From positions 17,805 through 81,804 of the forward strand of contig NZ_KB905567.1 in NCBI RefSeq assembly GCF_000380965.1: DNA of 64,000 bases, in the 5' to 3' direction. Positions 1 through 8,335 of this stretch are shown piece after piece. A model generated the notes under the pieces. That model had not been told where the DNA came from. It made no database searches and saw nothing but the letters and a program-made list of their open reading frames with translations. Origin of the DNA: Paenibacillus ginsengihumi DSM 21568. GTDB taxonomy: Bacteria > Bacillota > Bacilli > Paenibacillales > NBRC-103111. Each line of letters opens with the position of its first letter. Positions within the stretch are counted from its first letter, which is position 1. Position numbers and translations under genes: made by a program.

Positions 1-537
1 CCCGGAGTAGGAGACGCACAGCGCGCCGTGCACGAACACCTCCATCGGCAGCTTCGCCTGCTCGCCGATCTGCCTGATTTGCTTCAGATTGTTCTCCCGG
101 CCCAGGACGACGCGTTCGATGTCGAACGGCTTCGTGAACTCGACCGCCTCGGGGGAAGTAATCGTCATCTGCGTCGAGCCGTGGATCGGAAAATCGGGCG
201 ATATTTCGCGAATCAGCCGGACCAGCCCCAGATCCTGCACGATCAGCGCGTCCACGCCCGCGTCGATACAGGCTTCCACCAGACGACGCGCATCCTCCAG
301 CTCATCCTCGAACACTAAAATATTGAACGTAACGAACCCCTTGACTCCATATAAATGAAGAAACGCCATGACGTCCTTCAGCTCGTCCATCCGAAAGTTG
401 CTTGCCCGCACCCGGGCGTTGAACTTTTCCACGCCGAAGAAGACGGCATCCGCGCCGCAGGCCACCGCCGCCCGCAGGCAGTCCCAATCGCCCGCCGGCG
501 CCAGCAGCTCGATATCGGCTTTGTTCGGTTTATGCAT
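1..537 (-). CDS. U32 family peptidase (5' part only, runs off the window)
   Basis: The window contains the first 179 residues of a U32-family (YhbU/YegQ-like) protein; the rest lies beyond base 1. What I see is an N-terminal PAGD motif at residues 14-17, a GADAVFFG strand, and the family-typical FVHGALCVSYSG stretch at residues 168-179. U32 proteins are annotated as collagenase-like peptidases, and several members act in 23S rRNA or tRNA hydroxylation, so proteolysis should not be assumed. I place the start at ATG 537 because a GGAGG box lies at 550-554, although the 12-nt spacing is a little long. The gene is divergent from the FG-GAP protein gene at 787. Confidence 0.85.
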   Translation of the reverse strand, partial: MHKPNKADIELLAPAGDWDCLRAAVACGADAVFFGVEKFNARVRASNFRMDELKDVMAFLHLYGVKGFVTFNILVFEDELEDARRLVEACIDAGVDALIVQDLGLVRLIREISPDFPIHGSTQMTITSPEAVEFTKPFDIERVVLGRENNLKQIRQIGEQAKLPMEVFVHGALCVSYSG

Positions 538-623
538 ATCGGTTAAATTCCTCCGCTCGCAAACGATCTTAATCCTTCCTAGTGTACCAGAAAGGAGGCC
601 GACCGCGCCATCTCGGGCAAAAG

Positions 624-652
624 TTAACAAAGCTAATCATCCGTGCTATAAT
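624..652 (+). promoter_or_regulatory. SigA-type promoter for the FG-GAP protein gene
   Basis: A -35 TTAACA (624-629) and a perfect -10 TATAAT (647-652) are separated by 17 bp. They lie in the gap between the divergent U32 and FG-GAP genes and point towards the latter. This leaves a leader of roughly 125 nt before the start at 787. I saw no clear riboswitch in that leader. Confidence 0.7.
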
Positions 653-786
653 TGCTAGGAGTCCGATCTTGAGCTCGTGACCACCCGTTTCGGGCAAATT
701 TTTCATCCGCCGCCGATGGCGTCCGATGCCATACAGCTTCGGTCGTTTTCTCGCGTCTGGTCGGACGAATCGTTTATAATTGAGGG

Positions 787-3700
787 ATGGTTTTGAATCG
801 AATATCACGCCGCAAGACCGGCGCGATCCTGCTTGTGCTTGGGATGCTGCTGGCGGCGGCGCTTGCCGTCTTGCTCGCCGGAGGCCGGGAGCTGTCGGTT
901 CGCATGCTGTACGCCACATCGGGCGACCAGTTCGATGCGGCCGCTTACGGCCACCTGGCGCAAGCCGGCATCGCCGGACTCAAGCTGGAGCGCAAGCCGC
1001 TGGAGGATGTCAGCGCGCAGCAGCTCGGCCGGTACGACACGGTATATTTGGACCCGTCCCTGCAGGGGGCGCTGACGCCGGAGCTGCGTCAGCGGCTGGA
1101 AGCCTTCGTCGCCCAGGGCGGGCATCTGTTCCTTGAAAATGGTTTTGCCAACGACTTCGAACCCGAATTTCTCGGCGCGCAGTCGGTCGTGCCCGTCTCC
1201 CCGCCGGAGACGCTGACAGTGCCGGCCGGCGGCCTGCCGCCGGGCTTGTCCCGCGTATCCGAGCTGGCTTTCGTCTATCCTGAAGCCGGGCTGCACCTGC
1301 AAGGCTTGCAGGAGCTGTTCGCGCAGTTTATGGACAACTATATGAAGCATGACCTCGATGGAAGCCTGCGCAGCTTCGAGTGGGGCCACGGGCTCGTGCC
1401 GTCCACCGCCCAGACGGTCGTCGGCCTGCGAGACGCGTCCCAGCCGGTCGCGCTGTATGCGTTGAACCGATATGGCGAAGGGACCGTCTTCTTCAGCGGA
1501 ATGCTGCTGCCAAACCGGTACCATATTACGGGATACGATCTCGCGAGCGGCATCGACCCGCAGCTCGGCTTCGAGCGGCTGGCCGCAGCAATCAACGAGA
1601 AGCGCAAGCCGGAACAAGGTTCGGTCTATTTCAACCGCAACAAGCTGCCGGTCGAGCCTTATTTCAACTTCACCTTTGCCGCCGGCAGCGCGATGTTCCG
1701 CAGCGAATATGCGGCCTTCGTCTCGAAAGAGAAGCTCGGCTACAGCGTCGCGAAAGTGCTCGGCCCCTACGGCCGGCCGGCGATGGCTTACCAGAACCAC
1801 TTCGAGGCGCTGGAGGCGATCCGGGACAAGGAGGGCATCCAGTGGGCGGAGCTGCTGCGGGAATACGATCAGATTCCTTCGTTCTCGCTCGTTCGCGCCA
1901 CCTACCGCTGGGGCCGCTGGACCGAATCGGCGGTCGTCCATCTGAATGAAGGAACGAACGAGAAGCCTTCGTTCCAGGGCGAGACGCCGAATTCGTTCTA
2001 TTCCAGCGGCATACGGATTATGGCCGAGGACGGGCCGGTGCAGGGAGCCGATTACGGCCAGTCCTTATCGCTCGGCGATCCCGTCCAGCTGCCGTACCGC
2101 GCTTACCCGGCGCTGGCCGATCTGGACGGCGACGGCAAGCCGGAGCTGATCGTCGGCTCGGCGGACGGCTTCATTTATGCCTACCGCAATCTCGGCGCAT
2201 CGGCCGCAGCCTACGGCGACCAGCAGCTGCCGGCAAACGCGGCGCCGCCCGACGCCTTCGGCAAGCGGGAGCCGCTGCGCCTGGCCAGCGGCGAGCCGCT
2301 GGCCGCCGGATCGTACGCCAGCGTGGCGGCGTACGATCTGAACGGCGACGGCCGGCCGGATCTGCTGCTCGGGCGCGAGGACGGCACGCTGGCGGTGGCC
2401 TATGGCCAGGCCGGCGGCACGTTCGCCGCGCCGGTGCCGCTTACAGCCGGCGGGCAGCCGATCCGCGGCGCCGCTCCTCTGGCGCCGACCGTAGGCGACG
2501 TCACCGGAGACGGCATCCCCGACCTCGTGGTCGGGGATGCCAGCGGCGGGGTGACGCTGTACCGCGGCGTCCGGCCGGCGGCAGAGGCGGGCTCCGGCGC
2601 GGCCGCTTGGGAGGCCGGGCGCCTGCTGTTTCGGCTGCCTGTGCCTTACGCCGCTCCGTCCGTCCGCGACATGAACGGGGACGGACGAGCGGATCTGGTC
2701 GTCGGCAACCTCGAGGGCGACCTGCGCATTTATGTGCAGACCGAATCCGGAGGCTGGGAAGAGGCCGGCGTGATCGAAGGCGCCAGCTTGAATCAGGTCG
2801 GCAATCACGCCCTCGTCGGCGGTCACAACAGCGTGCCGCTCTGGTACGATCTGAACCATGACGGCAAGGACGACCTGATCGTCGGCCAGCTGGAATTCGG
2901 CCTGCCGACACCGCTCGACAGCCCGCACTTCGCTTATGCCGACGAATTGAACGAATTTATTCAATACGCCAAAGAGCATCATCTTGAGCTGTATCCGCAT
3001 CTGTTCTTTCATAATTACAGAAGCGACGAGCAGGAGAAGCAGGAGATCGCCCTGCATCGCGCGGCGTTCGACAAGCTGGGCATCCCGTGGGGCATGACGG
3101 GAACGAACCAGCATACGTGGCGGGTCAGCCACGGAGACCGGATGCAGACGCTGAACAACGAGCGCGATGCCGGCATCTGGTTCAACTTCGGCTTCCGGCC
3201 GCCATACGATCCGAACGAGCCGCGGCTCGGGCTCGAATACAACTGGGGCCTGCCGTTCCTGCTGACGGACAGTACGGGCGAGCCGCAGCTCGACAAGCCG
3301 ATGGTGCTGCATACACCGGCGCCGGTGCTGCGGACGGACCCGATCTATTCCACCAAAGACATCTTTACCGCCTATGCCCGGCTCGATATGCCGATCGATT
3401 ATTTCGAGCATATCGAATATCATTTTCCGTCGCGAGTCGGCGAGCTGCTGAACTTCGTCCGATACATGGACGAAATCCGCGATACGTACAGCTACAATTT
3501 CATGACCGAACCGCAGATGGCCCGCAGCTTCCTGAATACGCTGACGACAGACGTCAAGCTGTACCGTCCGTGGCGGGCGGTCGTATCCGAACGATTGCGC
3601 AAAGCCTTCGGCCTCGCCGTCGAGCCGTCCTTCGTGGTCAAGCCCGATACGTCGCGGGTGCCGGCGCAAGCCGCGGAATACAAGGGCACGCTCGGCCTGG

Positions 3701-4095
3701 TCGTGGAGCCGGGCATCCCGTACGCCGCGCGGCAGCCGGTTGCGGACGGCAGCGTCTACGATCTGCGCGGCGGCAAGCTGTACTTCGGGGCTCCGGCTAG
3801 CATTAACGTTCGATTTGCCGCTCCTTCGGAAGGCGGCAACCCCGCGGGCGGACAAGCTGCGGCGGACAAGCCGCATCTGACGCGCATTAACGTCCCTTAC
3901 CGGCTGGATCGGAAGACGGACGTATGGAAGCTGGAGTTGCAGTCTGCCGGCATGCAGCAGCTGCAAGTGTACAGCCGCCGCACCGTCACCGCGGAAGGCT
4001 CGGAATGGAAGACGGAATATGACGAAGAAGAGCATCTCTATACATTTACCCGCTACGGCGACGCGGCTTCCTTGACGCTCCGCTTCGGCCCGTAA
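787..4095 (+). CDS. large membrane-anchored FG-GAP/VCBS repeat protein
   Basis: This 1102-residue protein has a basic N-terminus and one hydrophobic segment at about residues 11-33, so it is probably anchored with the bulk outside the cell. Five Asp-rich FG-GAP/calcium-binding repeats of the DxDGDGxxDLxVG kind start near residues 445, 517, 571, 627 and 688. They suggest a beta-propeller-like extracellular module. The 400 residues after the propeller are rich in Trp, Tyr and His (for example YPHLFFHNY and HIEYHFPSR) and look like a carbohydrate-active domain, but I cannot name a family. The ribosome site (GAGGG) is directly against ATG 787, so TTG 793 is an alternative start. It lies just upstream of the Dlt-like operon and may act on the same surface polymer; that is inference from position only. 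Confidence 0.75.
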   Translation: MVLNRISRRKTGAILLVLGMLLAAALAVLLAGGRELSVRMLYATSGDQFDAAAYGHLAQAGIAGLKLERKPLEDVSAQQLGRYDTVYLDPSLQGALTPELRQRLEAFVAQGGHLFLENGFANDFEPEFLGAQSVVPVSPPETLTVPAGGLPPGLSRVSELAFVYPEAGLHLQGLQELFAQFMDNYMKHDLDGSLRSFEWGHGLVPSTAQTVVGLRDASQPVALYALNRYGEGTVFFSGMLLPNRYHITGYDLASGIDPQLGFERLAAAINEKRKPEQGSVYFNRNKLPVEPYFNFTFAAGSAMFRSEYAAFVSKEKLGYSVAKVLGPYGRPAMAYQNHFEALEAIRDKEGIQWAELLREYDQIPSFSLVRATYRWGRWTESAVVHLNEGTNEKPSFQGETPNSFYSSGIRIMAEDGPVQGADYGQSLSLGDPVQLPYRAYPALADLDGDGKPELIVGSADGFIYAYRNLGASAAAYGDQQLPANAAPPDAFGKREPLRLASGEPLAAGSYASVAAYDLNGDGRPDLLLGREDGTLAVAYGQAGGTFAAPVPLTAGGQPIRGAAPLAPTVGDVTGDGIPDLVVGDASGGVTLYRGVRPAAEAGSGAAAWEAGRLLFRLPVPYAAPSVRDMNGDGRADLVVGNLEGDLRIYVQTESGGWEEAGVIEGASLNQVGNHALVGGHNSVPLWYDLNHDGKDDLIVGQLEFGLPTPLDSPHFAYADELNEFIQYAKEHHLELYPHLFFHNYRSDEQEKQEIALHRAAFDKLGIPWGMTGTNQHTWRVSHGDRMQTLNNERDAGIWFNFGFRPPYDPNEPRLGLEYNWGLPFLLTDSTGEPQLDKPMVLHTPAPVLRTDPIYSTKDIFTAYARLDMPIDYFEHIEYHFPSRVGELLNFVRYMDEIRDTYSYNFMTEPQMARSFLNTLTTDVKLYRPWRAVVSERLRKAFGLAVEPSFVVKPDTSRVPAQAAEYKGTLGLVVEPGIPYAARQPVADGSVYDLRGGKLYFGAPASINVRFAAPSEGGNPAGGQAAADKPHLTRINVPYRLDRKTDVWKLELQSAGMQQLQVYSRRTVTAEGSEWKTEYDEEEHLYTFTRYGDAASLTLRFGP

Positions 4096-4119
4096 CCGTA
4101 ACCGGACGATCGATTTTGT

Positions 4120-4169
4120 AAGGTCCGCAGCACAAGGCTCGTTCCACGTACGGCCCGGGCTGCGGCCTT
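4120..4169 (+). terminator. terminator after the FG-GAP protein gene
   Basis: The arms AAGGTCCGCAG and CTGCGGCCTT pair with one mismatch around a long loop and are followed by CCTTATTTT. This would separate the FG-GAP gene from the operon that follows. Confidence 0.55.
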
Positions 4170-4176
4170 CCTTATT

Positions 4177-4207
4177 TTGACAACGTCACTTATTTTATAA
4201 CGATACT
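4177..4207 (+). promoter_or_regulatory. weak candidate promoter of the Dlt-like operon
   Basis: A consensus -35 TTGACA (4177-4182) lies directly after the preceding terminator. The best -10 is GATACT (4202-4207) at a long 19-bp spacing, so the call is tentative. Confidence 0.35.
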
Positions 4208-4255
4208 GAGGTTCGCAATCGCTGCAAAGGCTGCAGAGCAAGGAGGAAATGATTG

Positions 4256-4501
4256 ATGGCAGACATTCTCCAGGAACTGGAGGCGCATATCCGCGCCCGT
4301 TACGAGATTGACGAGGACGACGATGAATTTACGCCGGACGTGCATTTGTTCGATTACGGGTATATCGATTCCATCGGCGCCACGGCGCTGATCGCCCATA
4401 TCGAGAAAACGTACGGCATCCAGGTGACCAACCAGGATCTGATGCTGTACCCCTTGAATACCGTTCGCGAAATCGCCGACTTCATCCAGAAGAAGCGATA
4501 A
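4256..4501 (+). CDS. DltC-like acyl/aminoacyl carrier protein
   Basis: This acidic protein of 81 residues has the phosphopantetheine attachment motif YIDSIG near residues 37-42, where the Ser would carry the 4'-phosphopantetheine arm. Length and motif match DltC and other stand-alone carrier proteins. It is expected to hold an activated amino acid as a thioester in the cytoplasm and to present it to the membrane acyltransferase encoded downstream. ATG 4256 is preceded by a strong AGGAGGAA box with a good spacer, and is preferred over TTG 4253. It is the first gene of the cluster carrier protein - ligase - DltD-like - DltX - DltB-like. No DltA-type adenylation enzyme is encoded nearby. Confidence 0.85.
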   Translation: MADILQELEAHIRARYEIDEDDDEFTPDVHLFDYGYIDSIGATALIAHIEKTYGIQVTNQDLMLYPLNTVREIADFIQKKR

Positions 4502-4530
4502 CGGCGAGGGCGGCATTTCGCTGCCCTTCC

Positions 4531-4790
4531 CTATCTTGAAAATAGCGCCCAGGGCCCGCGGCCCAATTTTCACCATCTGATGGTGCTGCGCAAGCCGCAT
4601 GGGCGTCTATCTTGAAAAATTGGACGGAATCCTCCGGCGAATTTTTCAACGCCGAAGGTGACGACCGATGACGGCAGGAGTTGTTCGTCATAGGCGTCCA
4701 TCTGGAAAAATCAGCTTTATCTACAAGCTGATTTTTCAATACCGCAGGTGACGACCGATGGCGAAGGAATCGCTCGTCATAGGCGTCTAT
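4531..4790 (+). repeat. tandem units of a ~90-bp two-hairpin intergenic repeat
   Basis: The gap between the carrier protein and the ligase holds two good units (4602-4692 and 4693-4781), preceded by a degenerate one (about 4531-4601) and followed by the start of another (4782-4790). Each unit reads GGCGTCTATCTTG, then a variable AT-flanked hairpin, then a conserved part containing GGTGACGACCGATG and a second hairpin of the form ATGACGA...TCGTCAT. In unit 2 the first hairpin is a perfect 13-bp stem (GAAAAATCAGCTT paired with AAGCTGATTTTTC). Related units occur near 49.3, 56.1, 61.0 and 63.9 kb. Confidence 0.85.
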
Positions 4791-4820
4791 CCCAATCCGA
4801 AGAACTGCGAGGTAACTGCC

Positions 4821-6017
4821 ATGGACTGTGTTATTTCCCTGGAGGGTCTCGACCCCGGCCAGTACGGCCAATTGAAATATGCTGCGGCCTTCGTTGACGA
4901 ACATATTCAGGACATCCGCATCGAGGATGGCCATATTCATATCGCGCACCAATCGCCCAAGGGCGACGAGGCGATCCGCGAGCGTGTGCAGCGGCTGATC
5001 GAGCGCTTTTCCCACGGCGATTTCGGCTTCAAGGAGAACGTGCTGTTCGAGCACCGCGTGCAGACGCCGTACGAAGGCGACATTGTCGCCGAGCTGATCG
5101 AACGCAAAATCATCAAGGTGCTGGAGCCCGGCCTGTTCATTTTCCGCGAGCCGTTCAGCAGCCTGATGCGTTTCTTCGATTACTCGTTCGTAACGAAGAT
5201 CGCCAGCCGCTTCGAGGGCGTGAAGGAGGAGTCCTACCCGGCCGTCATTCACTGTACGACGCTGGATAAGACGAATCATTTCACTTCGTTCCCCGAGCAC
5301 ATTCATTTCCTGTCGCATCTGCGTGAGGATCTCGACGTCATCGAGGCGTTCTCGCAATCGGTCCGCGAGGCCGGCGGCTGGAAAGAGGACGCGCCGCTCG
5401 ATCTGAACGCGAATATGCCGAAGCCGCGTTTTACGATGAATCCGTCCACCTGCTATCACTGCTATGAAGGATTGCAGAACGAGACGCTCGACACCGACGG
5501 CCTGATCGTCAGCGCCATCGCCAAATGCCACCGCTTCGAGTCGAGGAACCATGCCGATTTTGGCCGGCTGCTCGATTTCAGCATGCGCGAGATTATTTTC
5601 GTCGGCAAGCCCGACTTTGTGAAGGAGAACCGCCTGCAGGCGATCGAGTATTTGAAGGAGCTGGCCGCCGAATGGAACGTGGACAGCCTGCTCGAAATCG
5701 CCAACGACCCGTTCTTCACCAACGATTTTCAGGTGAAGGCTTCGTTCCAGCGCAACCAGGAGATGAAGTACGAGCTGCGCCTGTCGATCCCGCATCTCAA
5801 GAAGTCGATTGCCTGCAGCTCTGTCAATTTCCACAGCAATACGTTCGGCAATGCCTTTAACATCAAGGTCGGCAAACGGCCAGCGGTAACCGGCTGCGTC
5901 GGCTTCGGCATCGAGCGCTGGACGTTCGCTTTTTTGGCACAATACGGTTTGGACGAGGAGCAGTGGCCGGCATCGTTCCGCGAGCAATACCGGGCATGGC
6001 AGCAAAAAGCGCTGTAA
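4821..6017 (+). CDS. amino acid:[carrier protein] ligase-like protein (class II aaRS-like)
   Basis: The C-terminal half is a class II aminoacyl-tRNA synthetase-like catalytic core of the atypical SerRS-derived type. It has a motif 2-like segment CHRFESRNH (236-244) and a motif 3 GFGIERW (361-367). Cys211, Glu257 and Cys359 are well placed to be the three zinc ligands of that family, judged by remembered spacing. Known members lack tRNA binding and load Gly or Ala onto the phosphopantetheine of a carrier protein, which matches the adjacent carrier-protein gene. About 200 N-terminal residues precede the core. The frame is open from ATG 4758, but its first 11 codons are copied from the intergenic repeat. 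ATG 4821 has its own GAGGT box, so I start there (398 residues). It probably substitutes for DltA. Confidence 0.8.
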   Translation: MDCVISLEGLDPGQYGQLKYAAAFVDEHIQDIRIEDGHIHIAHQSPKGDEAIRERVQRLIERFSHGDFGFKENVLFEHRVQTPYEGDIVAELIERKIIKVLEPGLFIFREPFSSLMRFFDYSFVTKIASRFEGVKEESYPAVIHCTTLDKTNHFTSFPEHIHFLSHLREDLDVIEAFSQSVREAGGWKEDAPLDLNANMPKPRFTMNPSTCYHCYEGLQNETLDTDGLIVSAIAKCHRFESRNHADFGRLLDFSMREIIFVGKPDFVKENRLQAIEYLKELAAEWNVDSLLEIANDPFFTNDFQVKASFQRNQEMKYELRLSIPHLKKSIACSSVNFHSNTFGNAFNIKVGKRPAVTGCVGFGIERWTFAFLAQYGLDEEQWPASFREQYRAWQQKAL

Positions 6018-6090
6018 CCGGGAGGGGCCCTGCCGCCGGCGGCAAGCCGCACCGGTTCAATCTCCCTATAAAGTGTGGTTTTAACCGATC

Positions 6091-6987
6091 ATGATCGCTT
6101 TTATCCGCAAAAGCAGCTTTGTGCTGCTCCTGCTCGCCGCGTTCGTCGTGTCGGATGTTCTGATAACGATGTGGGACCCGATGGTGACGTCGCGGCGCTT
6201 CTATAAGGACGATTTCACCAAAACGTTATACCATCACGACTGGCGAACCAGCGGCCCGACGTTCTACGGCAACTCCGCCGTGACCGGCGCTTATATCGAG
6301 GAGCAGTCGACGTCCGGCTTGATCGAGATGGGTCTGTCCTACGGCAAGCTGACCGATCTGAAAGCCATTTTGGAGCAGGACTTGTTCCGGCCGGAACAGC
6401 AGCTGGTCATCGGCATCGACGTGCATACGATGCTCGACATCCTGCCGACCGACCCCACCTACCGCTGGTTCAAGCCTTGGTACCAGCCGTACGTATACTT
6501 TTACCGCGATTATTTCCGCGATTCGGGAACGGAATTCGTGCGCAACCTGCTGCTCAAGCGCAGCCTGGCCTATGAGCCTCGCTGGATCGACAAGCTGCTG
6601 TACTTCGGGCGCATGACAGGCGAGGACCTGAACAAAAAGTGGCATGAGTACGAGCAGCGTTTCAATTGGGCTTCTCCCCGGGAATACCAGGATAATTTGC
6701 AGGCGCTCGATTGGATTTTGGCTTACTGCCAGGAACGCGGCTTGCCGCTGCGAGTCGTCTGGATGCCATGGAATCGCGATTACGAGCTTCCCCGTTACAT
6801 GCCTGGTCTTCGGGAAGAGGTGGATCGCCGGCTGGAGGCATACGGGATTCCGGTACTTGACAAGCTCACCGCCTATGATCCGAAATATATGCACGACCTG
6901 GTTCACCTGAACCGGGAGGATGGCGCGCCCCTGTTCACGAAGGAGGTGGACGCATGGCTCGCTTCGCTCGCAAGCTCTTCGAAGTGA
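6091..6987 (+). CDS. DltD-like membrane-anchored SGNH-type protein
   Basis: This 298-residue protein has a hydrophobic N-terminal anchor (about residues 8-27). It carries a GNS block (FYGNSAVTG, Ser62 as likely nucleophile) and a C-terminal DLVH motif (Asp269, His272), which together form an SGNH/DltD-type catalytic set facing the outside. DltD transfers the D-alanyl group from the membrane intermediate to teichoic acid. This copy is about 90 residues shorter than typical DltD, so the acceptor polymer may differ. The ribosome site before ATG 6091 is weak. Its 3' end overlaps the DltX start by 34 nt, which points to translational coupling. Confidence 0.75.
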   Translation: MIAFIRKSSFVLLLLAAFVVSDVLITMWDPMVTSRRFYKDDFTKTLYHHDWRTSGPTFYGNSAVTGAYIEEQSTSGLIEMGLSYGKLTDLKAILEQDLFRPEQQLVIGIDVHTMLDILPTDPTYRWFKPWYQPYVYFYRDYFRDSGTEFVRNLLLKRSLAYEPRWIDKLLYFGRMTGEDLNKKWHEYEQRFNWASPREYQDNLQALDWILAYCQERGLPLRVVWMPWNRDYELPRYMPGLREEVDRRLEAYGIPVLDKLTAYDPKYMHDLVHLNREDGAPLFTKEVDAWLASLASSSK

Positions 6988-7064
6988 TTCTGTACTTGGC
7001 CATGCTGATCATGGTGCTCATTTATTTTACCGGCAAAGGGCTCTTCATCTACGAAGGCTTCTAA
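6954..7064 (+). CDS. dltX: DltX-like micro-protein (36 residues)
   Basis: A short frame begins at ATG 6954 behind a near-perfect AAGGAGGT box. It encodes one membrane helix (about residues 11-25) and ends in FIYEGF. That ending matches the conserved C-terminal aromatic motif of DltX, which in known systems carries the D-alanyl group across or at the membrane between DltB and DltD. Gene order (between DltD-like and DltB-like) and the 34-nt overlap with the upstream gene support a real gene. It is short enough to be missed by automatic annotation. Confidence 0.8.
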   Translation: MARFARKLFEVILYLAMLIMVLIYFTGKGLFIYEGF

Positions 7065-7094
7065 TGCCTTGAACCTGCAAGGGAGCAATCGGTT

Positions 7095-8246
7095 ATGTGG
7101 TATTTGAACATGAACGCGGTGATGGCGATGGCCGGTATCGCCATCGTCCTCGGCCTGACCCGGCGGTGGCAGAGCAACAAGCGCTGGCTCATGCTCGCGT
7201 TCAATCTGTGCTTTCTGCTGCTGTTTAGTCAGAAGCTGTTCGCCTTCTATCTCGGCTATACGGCGCTCAATTACCTCGCTTTCCTGTGGCTAAGCTATGC
7301 GAAGCGAATGCGCAAGCCGCTGTTCATTGGGCTGATCGCGGCGAATGTAGCTGCCGTCTCGTCGCTTCGCCTGCTCGGCATGGAGGTGTGGACACATCCG
7401 GCCTTTGACGCCGTCATAACGCTCGGACTGATCTATAATGTGCTGAAGGTCATCGATGCGCTGTATTTCGCCTATTTCTTCGGTACGGAGGCGCGGGCGC
7501 GGGTGCTGGACTATTTCAACTACATTTTGTTTATTCCTACGTTCACTTCGGGACCGATCCTGAAGTTTCGCGATTTTATGGCCGATGCGAAGCAGCCGTA
7601 CCAAGTGGACGCCCAGCAGACGGAGGCAAGCATCAAACGGATCATCCTCGGCATGTTCAAAAAAATCGTCGTCGTCGCCTGGATGACGGAGGTATTCGAT
7701 GATGTCCTGGCAGGGGGACTGCACACGCACGAATCGCTGTTTCTGATGATCTGGTTTTATGCGCTCATTTATTTCGACTTTTCCGGTTATTCGGATATCG
7801 CGGTCGGCTTCGGCCGGCTGATGGGCTACAATATCCCGGAAAATTTCAAGAAGCCGTTCCAATCGCCGACGCTGACGCAGTATTGGCGCAATTGGCACGC
7901 CACGCTCGGCGACTGGTTCCGCGACCATATCTTCATCTTCTTCTCCCGGCAAACGCCGACCAAATGGACGGCCGCCGGCCTGTCCGTGCTGATTATGGTG
8001 CTTATCGGACTGTGGCACGGCTTCACCTGGCTGTATCTGGCCTGGGGCGTCTATCACGGCATCTTGCTCGCGCTGGAAAATTTGCTCGGCAAGACGACAG
8101 TCAACAAGCGCAAAGTGTCGCGCGCTTATTTCTGGTTCCGCTGCGCCCTTGTCCAATTGTTCGTCACAGCGGCGGTCATCGTCTACGGCGGGACGGCCGA
8201 AACGGTGGAGAAAATCTACCGAGGACTGCTGAACTGGCCTTGGTAG
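7095..8246 (+). CDS. DltB-like MBOAT acyltransferase
   Basis: This polytopic protein of 383 residues belongs to the membrane-bound O-acyltransferase family. The invariant His of the LWHG motif is at residue 308, and a second His follows in VYHG at 321, as in DltB. DSRP-like FSGYSDIAVG and YWRNWHATLGDWFRDH blocks are also typical. It is expected to take the aminoacyl group from the carrier protein in the cytoplasm and pass it through the membrane to the DltX/DltD side. Start ATG 7095 follows an AGGGAG box. It is the last gene of the operon and is followed by a terminator. A related alginate-O-acetylase-type role is possible, but DltX and the carrier protein favour aminoacyl transfer. Confidence 0.85.
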   Translation: MWYLNMNAVMAMAGIAIVLGLTRRWQSNKRWLMLAFNLCFLLLFSQKLFAFYLGYTALNYLAFLWLSYAKRMRKPLFIGLIAANVAAVSSLRLLGMEVWTHPAFDAVITLGLIYNVLKVIDALYFAYFFGTEARARVLDYFNYILFIPTFTSGPILKFRDFMADAKQPYQVDAQQTEASIKRIILGMFKKIVVVAWMTEVFDDVLAGGLHTHESLFLMIWFYALIYFDFSGYSDIAVGFGRLMGYNIPENFKKPFQSPTLTQYWRNWHATLGDWFRDHIFIFFSRQTPTKWTAAGLSVLIMVLIGLWHGFTWLYLAWGVYHGILLALENLLGKTTVNKRKVSRAYFWFRCALVQLFVTAAVIVYGGTAETVEKIYRGLLNWPW

Positions 8247-8267
8247 GCTAGCGCGGCGGTTTGGTCT

Positions 8268-8299
8268 AAAGGACCGCCCGTCATCGGCGCGGTCCTTTT
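8268..8299 (+). terminator. terminator of the Dlt-like operon
   Basis: AAAGGACCG pairs with CGGTCCTTTT around a short loop, 22 nt after the DltB-like stop codon. The T-run is on the plus strand. Confidence 0.75.
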
Positions 8300-8335
8300 C
8301 GTCATGCCCCGGCTTGCGTTCTCGCAAACCCAAAG

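Noticed and set aside
2065..4035. 656-codon open frame on the minus strand inside the FG-GAP protein gene
   Set aside because: Shadow frame of a GC-rich gene whose own product has clear repeats and a membrane anchor.
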